64,000 nucleotides of DNA from Bacteroidota bacterium (GTDB lineage Bacteria > Bacteroidota > Bacteroidia > Flavobacteriales_D > Sanyastnellaceae). A program made the position numbers and the translations under genes. This document shows, in pieces, positions 42,600 through 50,758 of the stretch (positions are counted from its first letter, which is position 1; each line of letters opens with the position of its first letter). The DNA lies in the NCBI GenBank assembly GCA_027624855.1, contig JAQBTQ010000013.1, forward strand, positions 1 to 64,000, in the 5' to 3' direction. Under the pieces are notes generated by a model, which worked only from the letters and a program-made list of their open reading frames with translations, did no database searches and was not told where the DNA came from.

Positions 42600-43856
42600 A
42601 TGCGCAAATTTGGCCAATCATTGTTCCTGTTGTTGTTTGGAGTTTTTCACGGGGTGGCCATAGGGCAACCCCAATATCATATGCCTTCAGAGGAAGCCGC
42701 ACATGAAGGCACGTGGTTGCAGTGGCCGCATGATTACACCTATGGTTGGGGGGCACAAGACTTGGAATCCAGTTGGGTTGATATGGTCGAAGCCCTGACA
42801 CCAGGTGAACGGGTGCACATCATTGTCTACAATGCCAGCATTCAATCGCATGTCGAGGAATTGTTGGAGTCAAGTAGCGCGGTCCTGGATCAAGTGGATT
42901 ATTTGATTTGTCCAAATGATGATTTTTGGGTGCGCGACAACGGTCCCATTTTTGTTGAATCGGAGGCGGGCAATTGGGTGGTGTTGGATTGGGGATTCAA
43001 TGGCTGGGGAGGTGATGCGCCGTATGCACTGGATGATGCGGTGCCCAGTGCGGTGGGACCTGCGCTTGCATTGGAAACCATCGATCTGAGTGCGATGGTC
43101 CTGGAAGGCGGTGCCATAGAAATTGACGGGAATGGTGCGTTGGCAGCTACTCGGTCGGCAGTCACCCAAGCAGACCGCAATCCAACTTTGACCGAATCGG
43201 AAATTGAATCGTACCTCAGTCAATACTTGGGTGTGGATCACTTCATTTGGTTGGATGGTCAGTATGGAGGTCAAGAAGACATCACCGATCAGCACATCGA
43301 TGCTTTTTTTCGATTTGCCGAACAGAATCGTGTCGTGACCATGAGTGATGCTGACCTGGCTTACTGGTATGTGAGTGCCTCCGATCGTGCAATCATTAAT
43401 GAAGCAGCGAATGCCGACGGAGTGCCCTATGAGCGAATTGAATTGCCTTTGACCACGAACAACGTGCAGACAACATGGGGGGAAAACGTCGGATTTCGGG
43501 GGTCTTATGTCAATTACTACGTTGCAAATAGCGTCGTTCTTATGCCGAGTTATGATGATCCCATGGACGAGGTGGCGCAGCAAATCCTTCAGTCCATTTA
43601 TCCCAATCGGTCAGTTGTAGGAATCAATTGCCAGAACATGCTGTTGTATGGCGGAATGGTTCATTGCGTTACCCAGCAACAACCGGCTGGTTCAGGAACA
43701 CTTTCGATTGAATTTCCTGTTGGATTGGAGTCGGGATCCCCGCAATTTGTAGGATACCTGGATTTGCTGGGACGATCAATTGATCATCCAGAACCGGGAA
43801 AGCTGTTTTTGAAGCTATTCGACAACGGAAGGGTCGAGCAGGGAATTTCCTGGTAA
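42600..43856 (+). CDS. Exported agmatine/peptidylarginine-deiminase-family enzyme with T9SS C-terminus
   Basis: A 418-aa protein of the PAD_porph/agmatine deiminase family. It hydrolyses a guanidino group (agmatine or arginine residues) to a ureido group plus ammonia. Catalytic residues are intact: Asp113 in FWVRDNGP, Glu/Gly block LEGGAIE (169-174), His232 in DQHIDAF, and nucleophile Cys356 in GGMVHCVTQQQP. Unlike cytosolic agmatine deiminase it has a signal peptide (1-22), and its last about 40 residues (YLDLLGRSIDHPEPGKLFLKLF, DNGRVEQG) look like a T9SS type A sorting domain. It is therefore surface or secreted, as P. gingivalis PPAD is. ATG 42600 is preceded by GGGAGG. Confidence 0.85.
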   Translation: MRKFGQSLFLLLFGVFHGVAIGQPQYHMPSEEAAHEGTWLQWPHDYTYGWGAQDLESSWVDMVEALTPGERVHIIVYNASIQSHVEELLESSSAVLDQVDYLICPNDDFWVRDNGPIFVESEAGNWVVLDWGFNGWGGDAPYALDDAVPSAVGPALALETIDLSAMVLEGGAIEIDGNGALAATRSAVTQADRNPTLTESEIESYLSQYLGVDHFIWLDGQYGGQEDITDQHIDAFFRFAEQNRVVTMSDADLAYWYVSASDRAIINEAANADGVPYERIELPLTTNNVQTTWGENVGFRGSYVNYYVANSVVLMPSYDDPMDEVAQQILQSIYPNRSVVGINCQNMLLYGGMVHCVTQQQPAGSGTLSIEFPVGLESGSPQFVGYLDLLGRSIDHPEPGKLFLKLFDNGRVEQGISW

Positions 43857-43861
43857 TAGGA

Positions 43862-43890
43862 TTGCTTCGCGGGTTCCGCTCGTAACTTTC
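43862..43890 (+). promoter_or_regulatory. Penicillin-acylase gene promoter (TTG-N18-TAACTTTC)
   Basis: TTG at 43862-43864 and TAACTTTC at 43883-43890 (spacer 18), with ATG 43927 about 30 nt after the predicted start. The -7 sequence is the same as at 10941-10948. Confidence 0.5.
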
Positions 43891-43926
43891 ACGGGTCGGA
43901 TAAATTCTGGGTCGAATAAAGATGAA

Positions 43927-46338
43927 ATGAAAAAAAAGCTTCGCATTGTACTCCGTTTTTTAGTGGTTACTTCAGCTCTCTTGCTGTTCGGGTTGGGTGC
44001 GATTTATCTATCGCAGCTGCCCGATTACGACTTCTTGCTGGAATCAGGAGAGGTTTCTTCAGAAGTAGAAATCCTCTTCGATGAGATGGCGGTTCCACAT
44101 ATTTATGCTGAAACGGAGGACGATGCCATGTTCGCGTTGGGTTATGTCCACGCCTCCGAACGATTGTGGCAAATGGATTTGCTACGTCGCGCGGGTGCTG
44201 GAGAATTGTCGGCTCTGCTCGGCAAGGACATGGTCGAGAACGATCAATACCTGAGAACTTTGGGCATGCGTGAAGCCGCAATAAAAACAGCTGCAGCTTT
44301 CGAAACCGATGCGCCGATTCGGATTCGTAAGAGCATGGATGCTTACTTAAAAGGAATCAATGCATTCGTCGAATCGGGCAATCGCCCCTTCGAATACCAT
44401 CTGGTGGGTGAGGATCCGGCACCGTTTACCACTGAGGATGTTTTTTGTTCAACGGGTTTCATGGCCTACTCATTTGCCATTCACCTTAAAACCGAACCAA
44501 TTCTGGATTGGATGCTTCATGCACTTGATGCAGTTTACATGAATGATTTGGCGTGGGGACAGGAAGGCTTTGTGCAAATTCCGGTTGATCGTGTTGATAT
44601 GCTGCCTGACATTTCAGGTCTGGCCAATCGCGTATTCCAATTGGACGATGATCGCCCGGTGCCACAATGGTTGGGGTCGAATGCTTGGGTGCTGAGTGGC
44701 GATCGCACTGCTTCGGGTGAAGTGTTGTTCTGTAATGACGCTCACATGGCCTATGCTTCACCTTCGGTGTGGTACGAGGCCCACATCGTGACTCCGGAAT
44801 TGGAATATTATGGAAACCATCTCGCCGGTCTACCATTCCCAGCAATTGGTCATACACGCGACCATGCTTGGGGCATTACCATGTTTGTCAATGATGACAT
44901 CGACCTCTACCGGGAGGAGATCCAAGGCGATCTCTACCGCTTTGGAGAGGAGTGGAGGCCCTTGGAGCGGATTCAAGACACCATTTTTGTAGCAGGTGGT
45001 GAACCGGTCACTTTTGACATTGTCAAAACGCATCACGGCCCGATTGTCGAAGATGATCTGGCGATGTGGTGGACATACACCCAATACCCTGAAAATCGAA
45101 TTCACGAGGCTTTTTATGGTTTTTCTAGGGGGAGCGGAATCGAGGAATTCCAATCGTACGCTTCGTTGGTCCACGCGCCTGGAATCAATTTAATGTATGG
45201 CGATCGCCGAGGTGATATTGGTTGGTGGGCAAGTGCCAAACTCCCCGTTCGTCCAAATCAGTTGAACACCAAAGTTGCCATCGACGGTACGAATCCATCG
45301 AATGATCCCTCAGGGTGGCATCCGTTCTCAGCCAACCCACAGTTGGTGAATCCCGCTCGTGGGTTTGTGTACTCTGCGAACAACGCCCCCGAACCCATGG
45401 TCGATAGCATTGGGTATCCGGGTCATTATTATTCTGGAAACACGCGCGCGGCGGGAATTTATGAGGCCCTTTCCGCCCCAAAAAATGATTGGACCATCAG
45501 CGATGCGCAGGCCATTCAGCTGGACCATCATTCGCGTGTTTATGCTGAGAATGCGGCGATCATGGTGGAACTTGCGGAGGCTGCTGGTCAATCGGTTCCG
45601 ATATTGAAAGATTGGGACGGCGCTCATCGAGCGAATGACGTTGCTCCGACGCTATATTATCGTTGGATGTACCGGACGATTCGTTTGGCGATGTTGGATG
45701 AGTTTGAGCGGGCCATCGGAGAAACGGATTCGATCGATGCCAAAGAAAAGTTCGAGTCTTGGCACCGAACCATCGTCAGCGAAAACACTTTTCCCAGACT
45801 TCTCCGAAATCTCGACTCTCCTTGGTGGGATGATGTCCGCACCGATGACAAAGAGAGCGCTGGAGACATAGTTGTCCTTGCCTTGAAGGAAGCCAAACGG
45901 GACTTGCAGTCGACTTTTGACGGCGATTCATCGCATTGGCATTATGGAAGATTGCACACAGCGACTCATCGTCACGCGATGACGGATGTGCCAGTATTGG
46001 GTGAAGCGTTGGACGTTGGGCCGTTTGAGTTGCCATCGGCAAAGGACGCATTGAACAAGTATGAGTTCAAGTTGAAAGAGGCCGTTGATTTTGAGATTTT
46101 TTCAGGTCCTTCCATGCGGATTTCGATTGATTTCTCGGATGTGGCATCATCTGAAAGCATACTGCCAACCGGACAATCCGGCAATCCTTTTAGTCCTTTT
46201 TACGACAATCAAGCGGCATTGTATCATGCAGGTCAATTTCGAAAGCAACGAATGGACCGGCCAGATATTGAAGAACATCGGATGGGCACTTCCCGCATTA
46301 TTCCAGATGTGGGGCTGGAATCATCAGCTGATCAATAA
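43927..46338 (+). CDS. Penicillin acylase family (Ntn-hydrolase) protein
   Basis: An 803-aa precursor. The N-terminal membrane or signal segment (about residues 6-28) is followed by the alpha-chain region (VEILFDEMAVPHIYAETEDDAMFALGYVHASERL) and the autoproteolytic site before Ser251 in WLGSNAWVLSGDRTASG. Ser251 becomes the N-terminal nucleophile of the beta chain. The beta-chain oxyanion Asn region is also visible (FVNDDIDLY and HHGPIV). Family members hydrolyse amides, including acyl-homoserine lactones, but the substrate cannot be told. Own promoter. Its 3' end overlaps the convergent YiiX-like gene by 7 bp. Confidence 0.9.
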   Translation: MKKKLRIVLRFLVVTSALLLFGLGAIYLSQLPDYDFLLESGEVSSEVEILFDEMAVPHIYAETEDDAMFALGYVHASERLWQMDLLRRAGAGELSALLGKDMVENDQYLRTLGMREAAIKTAAAFETDAPIRIRKSMDAYLKGINAFVESGNRPFEYHLVGEDPAPFTTEDVFCSTGFMAYSFAIHLKTEPILDWMLHALDAVYMNDLAWGQEGFVQIPVDRVDMLPDISGLANRVFQLDDDRPVPQWLGSNAWVLSGDRTASGEVLFCNDAHMAYASPSVWYEAHIVTPELEYYGNHLAGLPFPAIGHTRDHAWGITMFVNDDIDLYREEIQGDLYRFGEEWRPLERIQDTIFVAGGEPVTFDIVKTHHGPIVEDDLAMWWTYTQYPENRIHEAFYGFSRGSGIEEFQSYASLVHAPGINLMYGDRRGDIGWWASAKLPVRPNQLNTKVAIDGTNPSNDPSGWHPFSANPQLVNPARGFVYSANNAPEPMVDSIGYPGHYYSGNTRAAGIYEALSAPKNDWTISDAQAIQLDHHSRVYAENAAIMVELAEAAGQSVPILKDWDGAHRANDVAPTLYYRWMYRTIRLAMLDEFERAIGETDSIDAKEKFESWHRTIVSENTFPRLLRNLDSPWWDDVRTDDKESAGDIVVLALKEAKRDLQSTFDGDSSHWHYGRLHTATHRHAMTDVPVLGEALDVGPFELPSAKDALNKYEFKLKEAVDFEIFSGPSMRISIDFSDVASSESILPTGQSGNPFSPFYDNQAALYHAGQFRKQRMDRPDIEEHRMGTSRIIPDVGLESSADQ

Positions 46339-47003
46339 TCAGGAGCTCCAGCAGTGCGAAAAATTTCAACGAGGGAATTTGCACGAAGTAAGTCAGCGGG
46401 GGTAACAATATGTTCTGTCATGGGGACATCGGCAAAACCATTGGTGTAACGCTCCGAGGCGATTCGTTCCACTTCTTTGCTATCGAGTTTCAAATTTTTG
46501 ACTTTGTTTTTGGCGCACAACTCGATGCCCGCCCCTTCTTTGAAGAGTTTCCAGGCCAACTCAGAACAATACATGAGATCGTCACTCCATCTGAACTGCA
46601 GATCATAATCCCTACCATTGAATTGTTCGCCGTATTCACGAATGTCCAACAGCATGGCTTCGGTTAAACTTTGCCTGGACCGCATGACGATGTAGTCATC
46701 TCCTTTCCCTCTGTCTTTCCATTCTTTCCAAGGGGTCAAACGCACGGTTTTGACTGCCTCGTATACGAAGGGTTTTCCATCCATCAAATAGATGATTCCC
46801 ACATGTGAATAGGGGCAATCTGTTGCTTCTTGAATCGCCTGGCTTTGATCTGATTGCGAGATTTGAAAAACCAGGTCTCCATTTTGGAGCTCCCATTTTT
46901 CGGGATAGGCAGATTCCGAGGAATTGCCATCTTTTTTGCACCCAAACATTCCGAATTGAATGACCAAAAAGGGAAGAAGTAGGAATAATTTATTTTTTCT
47001 CAT
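46332..47003 (-). CDS. YiiX/YebB-like NlpC/P60 cysteine hydrolase (lipoprotein)
   Basis: A 223-aa predicted lipoprotein (lipobox GMFGC, Cys about 22). The permuted papain-like fold of YiiX: NGDLVFQ strand, catalytic His in YSHVGIIY (about residue 67), and Cys in LMYCSELAW (about 147). The family acts on cell-wall or lipid-linked amide bonds, and the substrate is unknown. ATG 47003 is chosen over a TTG 18 bp upstream. It lies 14 bp after the caspase-like gene on the same strand, so the two hydrolases are cotranscribed. Confidence 0.8.
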   Translation of the reverse strand: MRKNKLFLLLPFLVIQFGMFGCKKDGNSSESAYPEKWELQNGDLVFQISQSDQSQAIQEATDCPYSHVGIIYLMDGKPFVYEAVKTVRLTPWKEWKDRGKGDDYIVMRSRQSLTEAMLLDIREYGEQFNGRDYDLQFRWSDDLMYCSELAWKLFKEGAGIELCAKNKVKNLKLDSKEVERIASERYTNGFADVPMTEHIVTPADLLRANSLVEIFRTAGAPDY

Positions 47004-47017
47004 TTCATTTTCTGATT

Positions 47018-47794
47018 TCAACGGATTTTAAAATCCTTTTTTCCTGCATAAGCCGCATCATAGCTCTTGAAATTGCTGAATGTTTCGACCGTGGTCACAC
47101 CATTGCGTGTGCTGGTCCGTTGAAAGGTTCCGGGACTGTAATTACTTGAAACTCCAATCATGACATTCGAGTCGTAGGTAGTCCATCCCGTGTAATCCAA
47201 ATCATTCCAGGTAGAGGCCGTTTCGCGATAGGCTTCATCGATGGTGTATCCCTGAAACATAAGCCGCAAAAACCTTTCCAGTCCGCTTCCCCAATTATCG
47301 GCATAATATCCAGCAGCACCCATATTGAAAAACGGTTGGGAGTACGAGTTGACTCGGTTGACAGCTTCTTTGATTCCAATGTCCCCATCATCACCTGCAG
47401 AAGAACCGGCCCCTCTGCAAACGCTCTTGAACAATACCAAGGCATTGGGTGCCAATTGAATGTTTTCTTCTACTTCATAGGAGGACCGGATATCGGTGCT
47501 GCTCCCGTTGTCGAGACAGAGGCCTCCTGTGCCATTGTACCCTTGGGTGGAGCCATGACCAGAATAGATCAAGATGTTCACCCCTTGAGCGTGTTTCTTG
47601 ACCATTTCCCAAGTGGCATTTCCATTTCCGAGCCATTTTACCTGGTATCCTTCTTCTTCGAGCAAATCAATGGTCGATTGGACCTTGGGTCCCTCGAGGG
47701 ATCCATCGTGTGCATTGATAATGAGCGCCCTTTGTGCAGATAGGATGGAGGTCCCGAGAAGCAAGCAAAAGAATAGGGTTGGGATTTTTTTCAT
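47018..47794 (-). CDS. Exported caspase-like (clan CD) cysteine peptidase
   Basis: A 258-aa exported protein. The signal peptide is residues 1-20 (ends LSAQ). The catalytic dyad of the caspase/gingipain clan is visible: His80 in ILIYSGHGST and Cys126 in NALVLFKSVCRGAG, each at the end of a hydrophobic strand. The N-terminal RALIINAHDGSLEGP strand-loop also fits. The C-terminal part is Thr/Ser-rich (SNYSPGTFQRTSTRNG). No T9SS domain is evident. First of an operon with the YiiX-like gene. ATG 47794 is preferred, as it gives the signal peptide. Confidence 0.72.
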   Translation of the reverse strand: MKKIPTLFFCLLLGTSILSAQRALIINAHDGSLEGPKVQSTIDLLEEEGYQVKWLGNGNATWEMVKKHAQGVNILIYSGHGSTQGYNGTGGLCLDNGSSTDIRSSYEVEENIQLAPNALVLFKSVCRGAGSSAGDDGDIGIKEAVNRVNSYSQPFFNMGAAGYYADNWGSGLERFLRLMFQGYTIDEAYRETASTWNDLDYTGWTTYDSNVMIGVSSNYSPGTFQRTSTRNGVTTVETFSNFKSYDAAYAGKKDFKIR

Positions 47795-47914
47795 GAGCGG
47801 ATGGTTTTGCTTTGTTGAGGTGATTCGCACTGAATTCAAACGTCAATAATAAGTTGGGAATTGTGTTCTTCAGTGAGAATTTAATTTTCAATTAATTCAT
47901 GTACATTCACTTCA

Positions 47915-48484
47915 ATGAAAAATATCCTACTTAGCGCTTTTGTAATTTTTGCTGCTTGTTCGGGCGTGGCACAATCTGAGGCCATCCAAGAAGCATTGAC
48001 CTATTTGAATCGGGTAAGAGCAAATCCTGAGGCATTTTCTGAAGAGATTGGTGTGCCTTTGCACAATGCGATTCCAAGGCATGCGCTTAAGTGGGATTCA
48101 AGGTTGGGTGCAGCGGCCCAGCGAAAGGCCGAAGACATGGCGCGCCGCGGGTATTTTGATCATGTGGATCCCGAGGGATACGGCATGAATTACTTCATTC
48201 AGCAAGCGGGTTATGAGTTGCATCCGCTTTGTTTGGATGATCGATCAAATAATTTTTGGGAGTCCATTGCAGCGGGCTCTAGCACTCCAGTTGCATCCAT
48301 TATCCAATTGATCAATGATGGGGTGAATTCGACCGATTTAACCTATGCGGGTCATCGCGTTCATTTATTGGGGATGAGTGATAACTATGCCGATTGTGAT
48401 GACATTGGAATTGGCTTTGCCTACGCCCCGAATTCCCGTTATCGTTATTATTGTGTTGTTTTAATTGCAAAGCATACCTTGTGA
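47915..48484 (+). CDS. CAP-superfamily secreted protein
   Basis: A 189-aa exported protein of the CAP/SCP (PR-1-like) superfamily. The signal peptide is residues 1-19. Family marks: LTYLNRVRANPEAF, LKWDSRLGAAAQRKAEDMARRGYFDHVDPEGYGM (catalytic-like His), FWESIAAGS, AGHRVHLLG and a terminal hydrophobic strand. The role of bacterial CAP proteins is unclear. Divergent from the caspase-like gene. Confidence 0.85.
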   Translation: MKNILLSAFVIFAACSGVAQSEAIQEALTYLNRVRANPEAFSEEIGVPLHNAIPRHALKWDSRLGAAAQRKAEDMARRGYFDHVDPEGYGMNYFIQQAGYELHPLCLDDRSNNFWESIAAGSSTPVASIIQLINDGVNSTDLTYAGHRVHLLGMSDNYADCDDIGIGFAYAPNSRYRYYCVVLIAKHTL

Positions 48485-48509
48485 GCAATATTCTTTATGC
48501 ATCCTATCA

Positions 48510-48857
48510 ATGAAAAAAAGAAGACTAGGAATTTTGATTCTGGTTTTGCTGGTTTTTTGTTCCGGTTGGATCGTGGTCTTGGATTTGAAAAAAACGGAAC
48601 GCGTAGTGTACGTTCCTTTGCCTTTGAAAACCCAACAAATGGCTGCGACGATTCCGCCTTTCGGGATTTTCATTCATGCAAAATACCGAGATGAGGGAGC
48701 TGGAAGGGGCAGCATTTTGGCACATGAGCGTGTCCATTGGGACCAGTACAAGAGAATGGGGCTGATTAAATTTTACTATCAATACCTTACAGAATATTTT
48801 AGGAACGGTCGAATTCATCATTCTATGGAAGAAGAAGCTCGACGAAAAAGCATGTAG
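48510..48857 (+). CDS. Small membrane-anchored HExxH protein
   Basis: A 115-aa protein. The N-terminal TM anchor (about residues 6-24) is followed by a short linker and the zinc-peptidase-like motif HERVH (about 77-81) in SILAHERVHWDQYKRMG, then FYYQYLTEYF and EEEARRKS. The HExxH-x-x-Q-x(n)-FYxxYxxEY...E-A pattern recalls a family of small predicted zincins in Bacteroidota. The Glu in EEEA could be the third ligand. Proteolytic activity is unproven. It follows the CAP gene by 25 bp and precedes the next gene by 4 bp. Confidence 0.65.
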   Translation: MKKRRLGILILVLLVFCSGWIVVLDLKKTERVVYVPLPLKTQQMAATIPPFGIFIHAKYRDEGAGRGSILAHERVHWDQYKRMGLIKFYYQYLTEYFRNGRIHHSMEEEARRKSM

Positions 48858-48861
48858 ATCA

Positions 48862-49389
48862 ATGAAATTCGCCTTTACCTTGGCAGCCTTGTTGCTGATT
48901 TTTACTCCCGAAATCGCTTTTGGGCAATCAAAAGAAGACCTGATTTCCAACATCAGAACCATGTACGGTGAAGCGGTGGCTTTTGAAGAAATGGGGATGG
49001 CAGAATGCGAACAGCAATCCAAGGTGATAACTGATTTTGATGGAACGGCGTGGTGGGATCATGAAGCCATGGAGGAGACAATGGAGATTTCACAATGTGT
49101 TTACCCCGTGCGCTACGAAATCATTGAAGTGCGAATTCGCTGGTGGGATGGAGAAGAGCGATTGAAACTCTACGCTCACGATTCAGAGTTATTTTTCATT
49201 TATCGAACGCATTCTAGCCACGAAGCAGAAATGAGCTATCGCTACTACTTCCACCAGGATGAATGCATTCGATTGCTGGTCAAGGATAAGACGGAATCCA
49301 ATGATGCAGAGAACCGCGAAGTCCCTGTTGGAAGCGCGGCATTCAAGGAAGCGTTGCTGGATATCTTGAGTTTTCCTTTATCGCGATGA
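48862..49389 (+). CDS. Small exported protein of unknown function
   Basis: A 175-aa exported protein with signal peptide (residues 1-21, ends AFGQ). The mature domain is alternating alpha/beta with aromatic motifs (GTAWWDHEAMEE, EVRIRWWDGEERLKLYAHDSELFFIYRTH, MSYRYYFHQDECIRLL). No family recognised. It is coupled to the HExxH gene (4-bp gap) and the CAP gene, suggesting a three-gene exported-protein operon. It converges on the APC permease gene. Confidence 0.65.
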   Translation: MKFAFTLAALLLIFTPEIAFGQSKEDLISNIRTMYGEAVAFEEMGMAECEQQSKVITDFDGTAWWDHEAMEETMEISQCVYPVRYEIIEVRIRWWDGEERLKLYAHDSELFFIYRTHSSHEAEMSYRYYFHQDECIRLLVKDKTESNDAENREVPVGSAAFKEALLDILSFPLSR

Positions 49390-49423
49390 ATTGGGGCGTG
49401 CTGCGCTACGGTAATTGTGACCA

Positions 49424-50758
49424 CTACTTTTGACGATTGACTAAGAAATAAATGGCAATCGCGGGAGTTAAGGTGATGAGACTCCAAAGAATCAGCCAAG
49501 GATTTGATCGCACGAAAAACCAGATCATCCACAGGGAGAAACCGATGAAAATGAGTGGTGTGATGGGATAACCCCACGCCTTGATGGATGTGGGAAGGTG
49601 AGCTTTGCGGATTCGGATGATGAATACCCCTGTCACGGTCAACATCGAGAAGAGCGATAAAGTGACCCCCGTGTATTCGACAATTGTTTCAAAAGGGAGG
49701 GCAAGAAACAGAAAAATGGTAATGGCACTGATCAAGCCCAATGCGCGCGTCGGAACGCCTTTCGAGTTTTCGAACCCCAATGTTCCCAATGCAGGGTAAT
49801 CTTTTCCAATTTGCTGAGCCACACGAGGACCAGCAATGAACATGGCATTCATACCAGCCAACAACGTTAGTCCGAAGAACAAGCTAAACAGCTGGAGATA
49901 GTTTTTTGAAAAGACCGATTCAACCAACATGTTACCAGGATCCATTTTACCCGCCAGCTCATTCATGGGGATGACATGTAGGAAAGACGCATTGAGTAAT
50001 GCATACAACACGGTCACGATTACAGTGCCCCAAAGGACCGATGCGATGAGGTCTCTTCTCGGGTTGACCAGTTGTTCAACAATGTAGGTGGAAGCATTCC
50101 AACCGCTGTAAGCGTACATCACCCAAACCAAGCTGCCTGCGAATGCAGCCGATCCGATCATTCCCCAGCTAGTTTCGTTGGGACTAAAATCACCGAGGCT
50201 GATGCCTCGTGCGTCACCACTCGTCCAAGCGCTGACGATTAAAAAAGCGATGAAAGCGAGCTTCAAAGAGGTCAGGAGGATCTGCGCTTTTCCGCTCTGC
50301 TTGTTTCCGAGAAATTGAATGGCAATCGCTAGTGCAATGAATCCTGTACCCAATGCCTTTAGCGAAATGGCGGGAAGTAAGGATTGAAAAACGGGTAACA
50401 GGTATGAAGCTGCGGCTTTGGCCAACGCCGCGATGGCCGCTGAGAAACCAACCACAATCGACACCCAACCACTCATGAGCCCGACAACGGGGTGATATAA
50501 CCTCGATAAAAACGAATATTCTCCGCCACTCTTTGGATACGTGGTGGCTACTTCAGCATAGCTCAGTGCACCACAAAAAGCCAGCGCACCCCCGGCAATC
50601 CAAATGACCAAGATGGTAAACGGATCGGGGATAGCATCGGCCTTTACCTGAAAGCCAATCGAAGTGAAAACTCCCGTTCCCACCATGTTCCCAATCACCA
50701 TGTTCAATGCGACAGTGCGATTGAACCGCTGGGGTTGTGAGGTGTTGGATTCGCTCAT
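49424..50758 (-). CDS. APC-family amino acid permease
   Basis: A 444-aa integral membrane transporter with about 12 TM segments. The APC signature near the start is GNMVGTGVFTSIGF (TM1 break), followed by the TM2 region GGALAFCGALSYAEVATTYPKSGGEYSFL and AFAGSLVWVMYAYSGWNASTYIVEQL (TM6). It imports or exchanges amino acids, with the substrate unknown. ATG 50758 overlaps the TGA of the preceding lipoprotein gene (ATGA), showing tight coupling. An in-frame upstream start at 50800 is less likely. It is last in the four-gene cell-wall operon. Confidence 0.88.
   Translation of the reverse strand: MSESNTSQPQRFNRTVALNMVIGNMVGTGVFTSIGFQVKADAIPDPFTILVIWIAGGALAFCGALSYAEVATTYPKSGGEYSFLSRLYHPVVGLMSGWVSIVVGFSAAIAALAKAAASYLLPVFQSLLPAISLKALGTGFIALAIAIQFLGNKQSGKAQILLTSLKLAFIAFLIVSAWTSGDARGISLGDFSPNETSWGMIGSAAFAGSLVWVMYAYSGWNASTYIVEQLVNPRRDLIASVLWGTVIVTVLYALLNASFLHVIPMNELAGKMDPGNMLVESVFSKNYLQLFSLFFGLTLLAGMNAMFIAGPRVAQQIGKDYPALGTLGFENSKGVPTRALGLISAITIFLFLALPFETIVEYTGVTLSLFSMLTVTGVFIIRIRKAHLPTSIKAWGYPITPLIFIGFSLWMIWFFVRSNPWLILWSLITLTPAIAIYFLVNRQK

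Noticed and set aside
42870-43583. 237-codon minus-strand frame inside the deiminase gene
   Set aside because: Complete overlap with a gene whose catalytic residues are intact.
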